From contig NZ_AP023360.1 in the NCBI RefSeq assembly GCF_018326265.1, positions 598,501-662,500 of the forward strand: DNA of 64,000 nucleotides. The letters run 5' to 3'. A model generated the notes under the pieces. The model was given only the letters and a program-made list of their open reading frames with translations, searched no databases and had not been told where the DNA came from. The DNA is from Catellatospora sp. IY07-71. Its GTDB lineage: Bacteria > Actinomycetota > Actinomycetes > Mycobacteriales > Micromonosporaceae. Of this stretch, positions 18,260 to 31,105 are shown piece by piece. The position numbers and the translations under genes are program-made. The first letter of the stretch is position 1. Every line of letters begins with the position of its first letter.

Positions 18260-19876
18260 TCATACGGACAACAGTGTGCGCAGGTGACGCGGCGGCGGCG
18301 AGCCGAACGACAGCATCCGGTCGTGCCATTCCCGCACGCTCACCCCGGCCGGGCGCTGCCGCGCCAGCTCGGCCACCTCCGCCCAGCCGACGAAGTACGT
18401 CGACAGCTGCGCCGAGGAGAGCAGGCTCCGGCGCCACTTGCCCGCCGCCTCGCCCTCCTCCTGGAAGCCGCGGTCCAGCATCAGCGCCATGCCGTCGGCC
18501 TCGCTCAGATCCTCGCAGTGCACGAGCTGGTCCAGGATCGCGTTGATGCTCATCCGCAGCTGCATCTTCAGCTGCGTGGCCCGCACCGGCAGGCCGCCGT
18601 AGCCGCGCTCGACCATCGCCTGCTCCGCGTAGACGGCCCAGCCCTCCACGAACGGCCCCGAGTGGCCCAGCGCCCGCACCCGCGTGCTGCCACGGTAGCG
18701 CCGGGCGTGCGCCAGCTGCAGGAAGTGGCCGGGCATCGCCTCGTGCACGGTCAGGTTGCGTACGGCGTGGTCGTTGTACTCCCGGTAGAACGACTCGACC
18801 CGCTGCGCCGGCCAGCCCGCCGGGGTCGGCGCGATGCAGTAGAACGTGGGCACCGCGGCCGTCTCCAGCGCGCCCGGCGGGTCGCAGTAGGCGATCGCCA
18901 CGCCGCGCGAGAACTCCGGCATCTCCTCGATGACCAGCGGGTCGTCGATGAGGGTGACCAGGTCGTGTTCGCGTACGAACGCGGTGGTCTCCTCCAGCGC
19001 GTGGTGGGCCAGGCTCACGATGGTGGCATCGTCGGGGTGCTCGGCGGCGATCATGTCCAGCGCGCGGCGCACCGTGGCGTCGTCGGCCGGGCCGCCCACC
19101 AGCTCCGCGGCCACCTCACGCAGCTCGGCGGTGACCCGCTCCAGGTTCTCCTGCGCGCGTTTGAGCACGTCGGCGGCGCTCAGCTCGGTGTCGAGGGTGT
19201 GCCACAGCTTCGCCTCCCACAACCGGCGGCCCAGCCGCGGATCGCGGCCCTCGCCACGTCCGGCCTGCTCGGTGCACCAGGCCGAGAAGTCGTCCAGGGC
19301 CAGCACCGCGGCGGCCGCGATCGGCTGGATCTGCTCGGCCAGCCCCGGCTCCTGCACGAGCAGCCCCGGCAGCTCGCCGCGGACCAGGGCGGCGGTGCCC
19401 GCGAACTGGCCCGCGGCCGTCTCCAGGTGAATCCGCGGCGCGTCGCGCAGCACGGACCGCGCCGTGGCCAGCGCGTCCGGCAGCTGCGTCAGCCGTCCGG
19501 CCAGCGCGTGCAGCCGCTGCTCGACCGGCGCGAACGGGCGCGCGATCAGGTTGTGCAGCAGCCCGCCCGGGTTGTGCCGCAGCGGGTTCCACTGGTACGA
19601 CCGGACCTGGGTCAGCTCGAACAGCTGCCGGTCCACCAGGGCGCTGAGGATGGCGTGGTCCACCCGCTCGGCGTCGTCGAGGTCGTCGGCGTCCACCTGG
19701 GACAGCGCGCCCGCCGCGTCGTTCAGCATGCCGATGTCGGCGGTGATCCCGTCGGGGGACAGGTCGGGCAGCCGGTCGTCGAACCGGTGGTCACCGGCCG
19801 ACGCGGCCAGCTCGGGGGACGACTCCAGGAGCGCGTCGCAGATGTGCTCGGCCAGCGGTGCGAAGTCCAGCGTCAC
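18260..19876 (-). CDS. DUF885 family protein (HEAMPGH metallohydrolase)
   Basis: 538-residue cytoplasmic protein of the DUF885 family, thought to be zinc-dependent peptidases. The key motif VHEAMPGHFLQLAH lies near residue 370, followed by GPFVEGWAVYAEQAM with the expected downstream Glu. Mostly helical; no signal peptide. ATG at 19876. Substrate unknown. A type B long-hairpin repeat separates it from mazG upstream. Confidence 0.87.
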   Translation of the reverse strand: MTLDFAPLAEHICDALLESSPELAASAGDHRFDDRLPDLSPDGITADIGMLNDAAGALSQVDADDLDDAERVDHAILSALVDRQLFELTQVRSYQWNPLRHNPGGLLHNLIARPFAPVEQRLHALAGRLTQLPDALATARSVLRDAPRIHLETAAGQFAGTAALVRGELPGLLVQEPGLAEQIQPIAAAAVLALDDFSAWCTEQAGRGEGRDPRLGRRLWEAKLWHTLDTELSAADVLKRAQENLERVTAELREVAAELVGGPADDATVRRALDMIAAEHPDDATIVSLAHHALEETTAFVREHDLVTLIDDPLVIEEMPEFSRGVAIAYCDPPGALETAAVPTFYCIAPTPAGWPAQRVESFYREYNDHAVRNLTVHEAMPGHFLQLAHARRYRGSTRVRALGHSGPFVEGWAVYAEQAMVERGYGGLPVRATQLKMQLRMSINAILDQLVHCEDLSEADGMALMLDRGFQEEGEAAGKWRRSLLSSAQLSTYFVGWAEVAELARQRPAGVSVREWHDRMLSFGSPPPRHLRTLLSV

Positions 19877-19925
19877 GGCCCCAACCTACCCGCCGCACCC
19901 GCCCTCCGTCGGCCAGCCCGCCCTC

Positions 19926-20000
19926 GATCATCCGTTTTGCCTGGCAGATGGGCGTATCTCGCGCGCGCTTTCGCCCATCTGCCAGGCAAGTCGGGCGATC
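19926..20000 (-). repeat. Type B long-hairpin repeat, copy 1 (after mazG)
   Basis: 18-bp perfect core arms (TTGCCTGGCAGATGGGCG at 19937-19954 with 19972-19989) extend outward with mismatches to GATC at both ends. It lies 19 nt after the mazG stop. The loop reads GGGCGAAAGCGCG...AGATACGCCC in the mazG direction, the same relation to the preceding gene as in copies 2 and 3. Confidence 0.85.
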
Positions 20001-20019
20001 TTGGCGTGTCGCGCGGGGA

Positions 20020-20961
20020 TCAGGGCCGGTCGGCGAGTGATGCGGCGTAGCGGCGCAGCTCCTCGCGGAGGGCGGCCTCGGCGTCGGTGTCGGGGCCGGC
20101 GGCGGCCACCAGGGCGAGCAGCCTGCCGCCGAGGGTGTCGGACGGTTCCGGCGCGGGCAGGCCGTGGCGGCCGATCCGGGTGAGGATCTTCGCGGCGAGG
20201 GTGAGCGCGGGCAGCGACCAGGTCAGCCCGTCCAGCGCGGACTCGGCCGGCGCACCCGCGTGGCCCTTCTCCTCGGCCTTGATCCGCTCCCAGTTGGCGA
20301 TGATCTCGTCGACGTCCTCGACCGGGGTATCGGCGAAGACGTGCGGGTTGCGCCGGATCATCTTCGCCACGAAGTCCCCGGCCACGTCGTCGACGTTCCA
20401 GGCGGCGCCCTCGGGCAGCTCCTGCGCCAGCTGCGCGTGGAACAGCACCTGCAGCAGCACGTCGCCCATCTCGTCGCGCAGCGCCGCGTGGTCCCCGGCG
20501 ACGATGGCGTCGTACGCCTCGTACGCCTCCTCCAGCAGGTACTTCGCCAGGGTGCGGTGGGTCTGCTCGGCCCGCCACGGGTCGCGGGCCTGCAGCCGCT
20601 CGGTCACCGCGACCGCGTCCAGCAGCCGCGCGCCGGGCGGGTCCCACGAGCCGTACATCAGCTCCAGCTCGGCCAGGCCGGGCTCGCGTGCCAGGCGCAG
20701 CCCCAGCTCGCGGGCGAGGAACTCGTCCCCGCCCGGCCCGGCCAGCCACACCGCCACCGGCTGCGCCGCCTCCAGCAGCAGCGTGGCGTTCGGCTCGGGC
20801 ACGACGGTCACCGTCGCGCCCGACGTGCGCAGCGCGTGCGTGGTCTCGCTCTCGGCACCGGCCAGCACCGGATGGGTCCGGACGAGGTCCCAGGCGGCGG
20901 CCGTGAGCAGCCCCGCCGGCATCCGCGGCGAGGTGACGAGCAGGACTATCCGGCGGGACAC
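20020..20961 (-). CDS. mazG: MazG family nucleoside triphosphate pyrophosphohydrolase
   Basis: 313-residue enzyme that hydrolyses NTPs or dNTPs to the monophosphate and clears damaged nucleotides. An N-terminal extension of about 100 residues, typical of mycobacterial MazG, precedes the MazG helices with the metal motifs KYLLEEAYEAYDAI and LRDEMGDVLLQVLFHAQLA. A further helical segment carries KMIRRNPHVFAD. GTG at 20961 lies 2 nt after the stop of the SurA-like gene, so the two are co-transcribed. Confidence 0.9.
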   Translation of the reverse strand: MSRRIVLLVTSPRMPAGLLTAAAWDLVRTHPVLAGAESETTHALRTSGATVTVVPEPNATLLLEAAQPVAVWLAGPGGDEFLARELGLRLAREPGLAELELMYGSWDPPGARLLDAVAVTERLQARDPWRAEQTHRTLAKYLLEEAYEAYDAIVAGDHAALRDEMGDVLLQVLFHAQLAQELPEGAAWNVDDVAGDFVAKMIRRNPHVFADTPVEDVDEIIANWERIKAEEKGHAGAPAESALDGLTWSLPALTLAAKILTRIGRHGLPAPEPSDTLGGRLLALVAAAGPDTDAEAALREELRRYAASLADRP

Positions 20962-20963
20962 CG

Positions 20964-21608
20964 TCAGCTGTCGGTCACCGCGGAGGACGACTGCTGGCCC
21001 AGGTCGGCGGTGACCGCCGGGCCCTGGTTGAACGACAGCAGCGGGATGGCCAGCGTCCGGTAGCGCGGGTTGATGGACACGCCCAGCGACTCGGCGGCCT
21101 GCTCCAGCTGCTGGCGCTGCCCCAGCGCGGCGGCGACCTGGCCACCCGCGGCGAGCTGGTCCTTGACCAGGTCGAAGGCGTTCGCCGGGTCGGCCGCGTT
21201 GATCGCGCCGACCGCGACGCCGTTGTCGTACACCTCGCGCAGGTCGGCGTCGGTCGGCTGGACCGACTTGGCCGGCAGCGCCTGGCGGCAGGCCTCCATG
21301 CGCGCCTGCACCACGGTCAGCTCGGGCTGACCGGCCGGCACCTGCGGCGGCGGCGGGGTCACCCCGGCGCTCTTGGCGGCGCGCTCGCACACCTTGTCCA
21401 GCACCAGGATCTGCACGACCTGGGACCGCTCCGGCAGGGACTCCGGGTTCATGCCCGGCATCGCCTTGATCTGGTCGTAAAGCTTGGTGACCTGGTCCTC
21501 GGTGATGGTCGTGTCCCCCACGTACGCGGCGACGTTGGGGTTCGACCGGCAGGCGGCCAGGGCCAGCATGGCGGCGACAAGGCCGACGGCGGCGGTCAGA
21601 CGGCGCAC
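20964..21608 (-). CDS. SurA N-terminal-like lipoprotein
   Basis: 214-residue exported lipoprotein: signal peptide with lipobox LALAAC, then a SurA/PrsA N-terminal-like helical domain (VAAYVGDTTITEDQVTKLYD), suggesting a chaperone role outside the membrane. There is no parvulin isomerase domain. The GTG at 21608 is chosen because GGAGG lies five bases upstream; the in-frame ATG at 21650 would put charged residues before the signal peptide. Operon with mazG. Confidence 0.82.
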   Translation of the reverse strand: MRRLTAAVGLVAAMLALAACRSNPNVAAYVGDTTITEDQVTKLYDQIKAMPGMNPESLPERSQVVQILVLDKVCERAAKSAGVTPPPPQVPAGQPELTVVQARMEACRQALPAKSVQPTDADLREVYDNGVAVGAINAADPANAFDLVKDQLAAGGQVAAALGQRQQLEQAAESLGVSINPRYRTLAIPLLSFNQGPAVTADLGQQSSSAVTDS

Positions 21609-21734
21609 GGAATCCTCCAGAGACACGCTCTTACCCGGCAACTCTCTCACGAACGGAGTCTCCGGGAGATCTCAGGGTCGATTCAGGTGTTCGGGGGGTC
21701 CGTAAACAGGCATCGGCAGGGCAGAATTCCGCCC

Positions 21735-22907
21735 GTGACGACGCAGACGCTTCCCCGCACCACCTCGGCCTGGGTGGACCTGGCCCGCACAGGGCCCGAC
21801 GCGGTGCAGGCCCCCGCGGTGGTCGCCGCCGTCTACCGGCTCTGGCTGATCGCCTTCGCCCTGAAGATGCTCGGCTCGAGCTGGGACATGTCGTGGCACT
21901 TCAAGTGGCTGCGCGACGACCTGGCCCCGCCGCACCTGCTCAACACCGCGGGCACGGTCATCGTGGTGGTGCTGGTGCTGTTCCAGGCATACCACAACGT
22001 CGGGGTGGACGCGCTCGCCAAGCGCCTCATGGTCGGCGGCACCGCGACCTTCCTGGTGGCCATCCCGATCGACATCCTGAACCACCGGATCAACGGGCTG
22101 GACATCACGGCGTGGAGCCCGAGCCACGCGCTGCTGTACATCGGCACCGCGTTCATGCTGCTGGGCGTCGCGCGCGGCTACTGGATCTCGACGCCGCCGA
22201 GCCGGGCGCGCATCCTGGTCAGCGCCGCGATCTGGGGCTTCTTCCTGGAGAACGTGCTCTTCCCGAGCCAGCACCAGGAGTACGGCGTGCTCTCGCTGGA
22301 GTCGTGGCGGGCGGGCGCGCCCACCGCCGAGCCGATCCTGCTGCAGTTCGCCGCCGACCAGATCGGCCGCCAGGTCGACGACATCGCCGTGCAGGGCTTC
22401 GCGCTGCCGGTCGGGCCCGGGGTGTACCCGGCCTGGATCGTCGGCGCCGCCGTGCTGACCCTGGTCGCGGCGCGCGCGCTGGTCGGCGCCCGCTGGACCG
22501 CCACCGCGATCGCCGCGAGCTACCTGGCGTACCGCCTGGTCATGTGGGGTCTGCTGGCCGGCACCGGCTTCCCGAAGTCGATCCCGCCGTTCCTGCTGCT
22601 GGCCGGCGCGGTCGCCGTCGACCTGGTGTTCCTGGCCTTCGCCGCGCGCGGTGCGAAGTCGCTGATCCCCCGGCAGGCCGGGCCGGAACGCGTCGCGGTG
22701 AAGAGCGGCTCGGGCCTGGTCCCGGTGCTGGCCGTGGCCGTGCTCGGCGCGGCGATCGCCACCGCGGCCACCGCGGGCGCGGGCTGGCTGCAGGACTTCT
22801 TCATCGGCACCCCGCCGATCGACTACCCGGCCTACGGCTACGGCTTCGCCGCCCTCGCCCTCGGCTGGGCCGTCATCGCCGTCCTCACCCGCCCCCGCCA
22901 CTCCTGA
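21735..22907 (+). CDS. Polytopic membrane protein of unknown function
   Basis: 390-residue inner-membrane protein with about nine hydrophobic helices. His- and Trp-containing polar stretches inside or between helices are notable: SSWDMSWHFKWLRDD, PIDILNHRINGLDITAWSPS, FPSQHQEYG. Such conserved His/Asp/Trp residues could bind metal or heme, but I recognise no family. GTG at 21735. It is divergent from the SurA-like gene and convergent with ogt. Confidence 0.78.
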   Translation: MTTQTLPRTTSAWVDLARTGPDAVQAPAVVAAVYRLWLIAFALKMLGSSWDMSWHFKWLRDDLAPPHLLNTAGTVIVVVLVLFQAYHNVGVDALAKRLMVGGTATFLVAIPIDILNHRINGLDITAWSPSHALLYIGTAFMLLGVARGYWISTPPSRARILVSAAIWGFFLENVLFPSQHQEYGVLSLESWRAGAPTAEPILLQFAADQIGRQVDDIAVQGFALPVGPGVYPAWIVGAAVLTLVAARALVGARWTATAIAASYLAYRLVMWGLLAGTGFPKSIPPFLLLAGAVAVDLVFLAFAARGAKSLIPRQAGPERVAVKSGSGLVPVLAVAVLGAAIATAATAGAGWLQDFFIGTPPIDYPAYGYGFAALALGWAVIAVLTRPRHS

Positions 22908-23029
22908 CCGACCCGACGACGCGAAAGGCGGGCAGGCCCCTCGGGCCGCCCGCCTTTTCCGTCCCCGTCGCCGCCCGGCCCGGCGGCCCAGTCCGGCGGC
23001 CCAGTCCGGCGCGCTCGGCGCGGCGCCAT

Positions 23030-23104
23030 GATCGTCCGACTTGCCTGGCAGACGGGCGTATCTTGAGCGCGCATTCGCCCATGTGCCAGGCAAGTTGGAC
23101 GATC
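23030..23104 (-). repeat. Type B long-hairpin repeat, copy 2 (after ogt)
   Basis: Arms run from GATCGTCCGACTTGCCTGGC to the mirrored GATC at 23104, with two mismatches and the same loop orientation relative to ogt (minus strand, 43 nt after its stop) as in the other copies. It sits between convergent genes. Confidence 0.85.
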
Positions 23105-23147
23105 TTGAGGGGCGGGCCGCGCGGCCCGCGTGGGCGGGCGGGGCGGG

Positions 23148-23626
23148 TCAGGCGAGCCAGTCGTGTTCCATGCGGACGCGGGCTTCGAGTTCGAGGAGGT
23201 GGCGTTTGGCGGGGAGGCCGCCGCCGAAGCCGACGAGTTTGCCGCCCGCGCCGACGACGCGGTGGCAGGGCACCACGACGCCGACGGGGTTTCGGTTGCA
23301 GGCCATGCCGACCGCCCGCGCCGCGTCGGGCTCGCCGACCGCGCGGGCCACCTCGCCGTACGTGTGCGTCTCGCCGTACGGGATGCGCGACAGCTCGGCC
23401 CAGACCGCCCGCTCGAAGTCGCTGCCCCGGCGGATCGACACGGGCACGGTGAAGTCGATCAGCTCTCCCGCGAAGTACGCCCGCAGCTGCTCGGCGACCT
23501 CGTCCAGCAGCGGATCGACCTCGACCGGCACGTCCTGAGCGCCGAACAGCACCCGGCACAGCCCGATGTCGTCGACGGCGAGGCCCAGCGGCCCGACCGG
23601 CGTGTCCACCACGGTCCACCGCTTCG

Positions 23627-23630
<4 letters not shown>
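23148..23630 (-). CDS. ogt: Methylated-DNA--protein-cysteine methyltransferase
   Basis: 160-residue suicide repair protein that moves the O6-alkyl group of guanine to its own cysteine. The active site PCHRVV is at residues 121-126 (Cys122). The helix-turn-helix (RIPYGETHTYGEVARAVGEP), the GMACNRNPV Asn hinge and GFGGGLPAKRHLLELE are all present. ATG at 23630 overlaps the mfd stop (ATGA), linking direct repair to transcription-coupled repair. Confidence 0.93.
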
Positions 23631-27184
<3,554 letters not shown>

Positions 27185-27319
27185 GGTGAGCGCCTTCCCG
27201 CCCGGTGCGCACGGGCCGTGGCGGCCACGGCGAAAGCCCCGCAACCAGGCAGGTACGGGGTTCCACCGCAGAGCCTACTCCGCGCCGACGACATGATCGG
27301 CGCACAGCGCGGGAGTGGT

Positions 27320-28723
27320 TCAGCGCCTGGGTACGGGCACCCTGCCGGTCCCGTCGACGCTGAGGCGGCCCAGCGGGCGGTTCAGCTTCTGCACCGCGCT
27401 CGCGTCGGTGAAGGCGGGACCACCCGGCACGTACGCCCGCAGCCACCGCCCGCCGGTCAGCATGACCGACGCGGTGAACTCGCGCGGGCTGTCCAGGTCG
27501 GGGCCCTGCGCGCGCACGATGGTGAGCGTGCGCCAGCTCACCCCGTCCGCGCTGGTCTGGATCCATACGTTCGTGTCCGCGGGGAAGAACTCCGCCCCGG
27601 GGTATGCGACGAAGCCGTGCACCCGCCAGCTCTCGGCACGCATGGTCCCGCCGGTGCGCGCGGCGGTGAAGTTCTGGACGACGGCGTCCTGCTGGACGCG
27701 CAGATCGCGCACCGTGGTGGTGCAGGGCAGGTAGAACGCGGAGTCTCCCTCGCCGCGATACACCGCGAAGAGTTCGTTCACACCGGTCGGCGGCACGTCG
27801 GTCGTCGTGAACCGCCCCGCCGCGTCCGTGGTGACCTCGCCGGTGCCCACCGGCTTCCGGTACGACCCCAGCTCCCAGTGGGCCCGCACCACCTGGCCGG
27901 GCAACGGCTCCCACACCCCGTCCACCTGGCGTTCGAGCAGGCCCCGGACCTCGACCGCCGTGCCCGCCCGCACCGTGCCGGGGTCGACCTCGACGCTCAG
28001 CCGGGTCGGGGTCTGGACCAGGCCGACCCAACGCTGGACACCACTGTGGTCCATCGCCTCCACGACGGAGTTCACCGTCACCGAAGCTCCCGCGGCCAGC
28101 GTCAGCTCCATCCGGAAGGCGCCGTCCGCGCCCGTGGCCCCCTGCGCCGTCTGCCGGGGATACTCCGTCCCGTCGGCGGACATGTACGCGTCGGCGCCGA
28201 TCGTCACCCCCGCGACCGGGGCCGGCGTGTTGGCCGATGGATGAATGACCAGGTGGCGTCCGCTGATCGTCACGGTCCGGTGGCGGAAGTCGACGGTCTC
28301 CGGCGCGGCCGCGACACCCTCGAAGCGCTCGCGCAGCCGGTACCGCAGGCTCCAGAACGCGCTCTGCGCGTGCGCGTACCCGCCGTCGGCCGTCCACACC
28401 TCGACGGTGAGCGGGTAGTTCCCCAGCTGGGCGAGCGAGAGGCGGCCCGAGGCGCGCCACTCCCCGTTCAGTGCCGTCCCGGAGTGCAGCTCGAACGCCT
28501 CGACGGTGGCGACCTCCACCCCGGCGAGGGTGACGACGTGCGCCTTGATCGCCGTGACCGCCACGGCGGACTGGATCCGCACCGCGACCCGGCCGAGGTC
28601 GTCACTCACACTGCCGGCCCAGTCCACCTTGGGCGCGGTGGCGGCACGGGCCCCGCCGGGCGCCGCGACCGCGGCCGCCGCCACGCCGAACAGCACCATC
28701 GCCCGCCTGCGGCTCACTCTCAT
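27320..28723 (-). CDS. Secreted Ig-like repeat protein of unknown function
   Basis: 467-residue exported protein. The N-terminus SRRRAMVLFGVAAAAVAAP looks like a Tat or Sec signal. The mature part is beta-rich with at least two Ig-like or carboxypeptidase-regulatory-like modules (GVTIGADAYMSADG...TGADGAFRMEL; VTTDAAGRFTTTDVP). I prefer ATG 28723 to the in-frame ATG at 28780, because the signal peptide starts there. No catalytic motif seen; probably a surface or matrix protein. Confidence 0.75.
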   Translation of the reverse strand: MRVSRRRAMVLFGVAAAAVAAPGGARAATAPKVDWAGSVSDDLGRVAVRIQSAVAVTAIKAHVVTLAGVEVATVEAFELHSGTALNGEWRASGRLSLAQLGNYPLTVEVWTADGGYAHAQSAFWSLRYRLRERFEGVAAAPETVDFRHRTVTISGRHLVIHPSANTPAPVAGVTIGADAYMSADGTEYPRQTAQGATGADGAFRMELTLAAGASVTVNSVVEAMDHSGVQRWVGLVQTPTRLSVEVDPGTVRAGTAVEVRGLLERQVDGVWEPLPGQVVRAHWELGSYRKPVGTGEVTTDAAGRFTTTDVPPTGVNELFAVYRGEGDSAFYLPCTTTVRDLRVQQDAVVQNFTAARTGGTMRAESWRVHGFVAYPGAEFFPADTNVWIQTSADGVSWRTLTIVRAQGPDLDSPREFTASVMLTGGRWLRAYVPGGPAFTDASAVQKLNRPLGRLSVDGTGRVPVPRR

Positions 28724-28839
28724 GCAGACCCCCGCGTCACCTAGACCACTGCGCGGAGAGCGTACGAGAAACGAGATCAACTCACATGGCCCGTTCGGGC
28801 GGCAGATCGTCCCGCACCCGTGGGTGCACCGTCCGTTCA

Positions 28840-28879
28840 GGGGAGGGCGCGCACGGCCGTGGCCCGGCGCGCCCTCCCC
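28840..28879 (-). terminator. Hairpin after the small lipoprotein gene
   Basis: Perfect 13-bp arms (28840-28852 with 28867-28879), 8 nt after the stop at 28888. Confidence 0.75.
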
Positions 28880-28887
28880 GAGCCGGA

Positions 28888-29358
28888 TCAGGCGCAGAAC
28901 TTGTCGATCTCCGCGCCGGCCTTCTCGATCTCGGAGCCGTCCATCAGCTTGTCGGCGTCGTCGATGGTCTTCATCGTCGCGGCCTGGGCCTTCAGGGCCG
29001 TGGCGAACGCCTGGATGCCGGCCTTCAACTTCGGGTCCTCCGCCTTGGCGGCCTCGGCGGCGATGCCGTCAGCCCACTTGGCGAAGACCTTCTTCATCGC
29101 GTCCACGGTGGCCTTGTCGATCTGCGCCTCGGTCGTCTTGCCCTTGACCGCGTCGGTCACCGCCTTGGTGGTCTCCGCCTCCAGGGTCTTGCCGGCGAGC
29201 ACCTCCTCCAGCGCCCCGCACACCTGCTTGGTGTTGGCGGAGTAGTCGGGCGCGGCGGCGGAGGTGGCGGGTGCCGCAGCGGGGTCCGCGGCGGAGCCGC
29301 AGGCGGCGGTGGCGAGCAGCGCGCCACCGAGGACAACGGCCGCGAGAGCACGTCGCAT
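28888..29358 (-). CDS. Small helical lipoprotein
   Basis: 156-residue lipoprotein with a signal peptide ending LLATAAC (lipid Cys at residue 20), an Ala/Pro linker and an all-helical Lys/Ala/Asp-rich domain with two cysteines (KQVCGALEE and the end KFCA) that may pair. No family recognised. ATG at 29358, with AGAGGTTCC upstream. The upstream region holds the phased GCTGCC repeat. Confidence 0.78.
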   Translation of the reverse strand: MRRALAAVVLGGALLATAACGSAADPAAAPATSAAAPDYSANTKQVCGALEEVLAGKTLEAETTKAVTDAVKGKTTEAQIDKATVDAMKKVFAKWADGIAAEAAKAEDPKLKAGIQAFATALKAQAATMKTIDDADKLMDGSEIEKAGAEIDKFCA

Positions 29359-29601
29359 GAGAGGTTCCTCTTTCCGTTCGGAATAAGCCTCCGGGCCCGG
29401 AGGATCCGCAGTCGGCGGCCGGGCGGGGCGGGTACGCCGAGAAGCCTGCGGCAGGCCGCTGCCGGACCGCTGCGCCGTCGCTGCCCGACTGCTGCCACAC
29501 GCTGCCGAGCGGCTGCCGTACCCGCCTGACCAGCACTTTGGGCAGCCCGATCAGCAATCCCGCAACGTGGTGACCGGTGCGTCCCCCGCATCCGGCACCG
29601 T
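29359..29601. other. Intergenic region with an 11-bp phased GCTGCC repeat
   Basis: No gene seen. GCTGCC or GCTGCG starts at 29458, 29469, 29480, 29491, 29501 and 29512, six copies spaced 10-11 bp, so all on one face of the helix. It lies 100-150 bp upstream of the lipoprotein start and also between two same-strand genes. Confidence 0.5.
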
Positions 29602-31050
29602 TCAGGACCCCTGCCATGCGCCGAGAACATCTGCCGGGCCCCAAGTCAGCGCGAGCCCGTCGCGGCCGAGTTCGGCGGCCGTCCCGGACAGGGACACCGC
29701 CACCAGCTCAGTGGACCCCGGCTCGAACCCCGGGACCTGGGCCGCCGCGCGCGACAACGCGGCGAGATCATGCCGGTCGAAGGGCGTCCCCAGCCACTTG
29801 ACCGAGCCGATGAAGAAGAGTTGACGGGCGACCGGGCCGCGGTCGGCTCCGACCAGATCGACCTCAGGGTCGAACTGCCGGTTCCACCACCCGCCCACGG
29901 CGGCGTCCGGCCACGGCAGCAAACCGGAGGCCGCCGCCAATTCCAGTGCCTCGCGGACCAGTGGCTCGACCGCTCGGCCGCGCCAGGACGACCACCGCCG
30001 GGCCACCATGCCGAAGGCGGCCTGTGCCCGGCCGCGCCGCGCCTGCTCCTGTGCGGTCCGCAGGGCCGCCAGGTACAGCCGGAGATTGCTGTCGGCGATC
30101 CGGTACAGCGCCGGCTTGCCCGGATGCGTGGAGCAGGGTTCGTCCACGGCGACGACCCGCTTCTCCTCCACCAGCCGCCGTAGCAGCGGGGATAGCGAGC
30201 CGGAGGCCAGCGGGCCCTGCCGTCCGCCGGCCGAGGCCGCGATGTTGGCCTGGGTCCGGTCACCGCTGCCGATCGCCTCCAGCACGCGTCGCGCCTGGTC
30301 AGGTCCGGGAAATTCGGCGAGCAGCGTGGACTCGGGGATGCTGAACAGCGGGGATGCCGGGTCCTCGCACTCTCGCTCGATGAACTGGAGCGCGGGCATG
30401 CCGTGCGGCCAGGCACGCAGGATGCCGGGCAGGCCGCCGCAGACGAGGTGAGCGTCCACCGCGTCGGCCGCATCAAGGCCGAGGGCCTGCGCCGTATCCG
30501 CGGGGGTCAGCGGCCCCAGCACCATGTTGTCGGCGCGCCCGAAGAACGGCCGGTCGTACGCGGTGAGCCGTTCCATCATGTGCAGGTCACTGCCGAGCAG
30601 GAGCAGCAGCACCGGCCGGTCGCGCAACAGGCGATCCCAGGCGACCTGCAGCGCCCCGTCGAACATGGGGTCCTGTTCGGTCAGCCAGGGCACCTCGTCC
30701 AGCACCACGATCGACGGCCCCGCCGGCAGCACCGCGGCCAGCGCACGAAAGGCGTCGGGCCAGCTGCCCGGCGCGACCTGCGAGACGAGTTCCCGGTCGA
30801 CCGGCAGGGAGGAGTCGCGCAGATCCCGGCAGAAGGAATCGACCGCCTCGATCGGAGAGCTGCCCTTCACGGCGGTATGGAAAACGAGCGGCCGCCCGGC
30901 CCGGTTGCAGAACTCCTGCACCAGCCGGGACTTGCCGACCTGACGCCGCCCGCGCAGCGCGACGGCCACCCCGGACCCACTCTCAGCGATCCGGTCCAGC
31001 CGCTTGTGCAGCAGGTTCAGTTCGGCATGGCGCCCGACGAAGTCGCTCAC
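29602..31050 (-). CDS. ATPase with C-terminal DUF234/nuclease-like domain
   Basis: 482-residue ATP-binding protein of the STAND-like archaeal ATPase group. Walker A VALRGRRQVGKSRLVQEF (about residues 30-47) and Walker B SIVVLDEVPWL are present. A winged-helix segment follows, then a C-terminal DUF234-type domain with WNRQFDPEVDLVGAD and a later FIGSVKWLG, a pattern like a PD-(D/E)xK nuclease fold. GTG at 31050 has GGAGG 4 nt upstream. Function unknown; such genes are often isolated and patchily distributed. A 42-bp AT-rich palindrome lies 11 bp upstream of its start codon. Confidence 0.82.
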   Translation of the reverse strand: MSDFVGRHAELNLLHKRLDRIAESGSGVAVALRGRRQVGKSRLVQEFCNRAGRPLVFHTAVKGSSPIEAVDSFCRDLRDSSLPVDRELVSQVAPGSWPDAFRALAAVLPAGPSIVVLDEVPWLTEQDPMFDGALQVAWDRLLRDRPVLLLLLGSDLHMMERLTAYDRPFFGRADNMVLGPLTPADTAQALGLDAADAVDAHLVCGGLPGILRAWPHGMPALQFIERECEDPASPLFSIPESTLLAEFPGPDQARRVLEAIGSGDRTQANIAASAGGRQGPLASGSLSPLLRRLVEEKRVVAVDEPCSTHPGKPALYRIADSNLRLYLAALRTAQEQARRGRAQAAFGMVARRWSSWRGRAVEPLVREALELAAASGLLPWPDAAVGGWWNRQFDPEVDLVGADRGPVARQLFFIGSVKWLGTPFDRHDLAALSRAAAQVPGFEPGSTELVAVSLSGTAAELGRDGLALTWGPADVLGAWQGS

Positions 31051-31061
31051 AAGCCCTCCGG

Positions 31062-31103
31062 AGTTATGTAGATTGAATCTACGTAGATTCAATCTACATA
31101 ACT
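31062..31103. promoter_or_regulatory. Perfect 42-bp palindrome between divergent genes
   Basis: Perfect inverted repeat made of two adjoining self-palindromic units, GTAGATTGAATCTAC and GTAGATTCAATCTAC, flanked by AGTTAT/ATAACT. It is about 30 percent GC in a 72 percent GC genome. It ends just before a candidate -35 (TTGTGG, 31106-31111) of the SDR gene and lies 11 bp from the ATPase start codon. Likely an operator controlling both genes. Confidence 0.75.
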
Positions 31104-31105
31104 TC

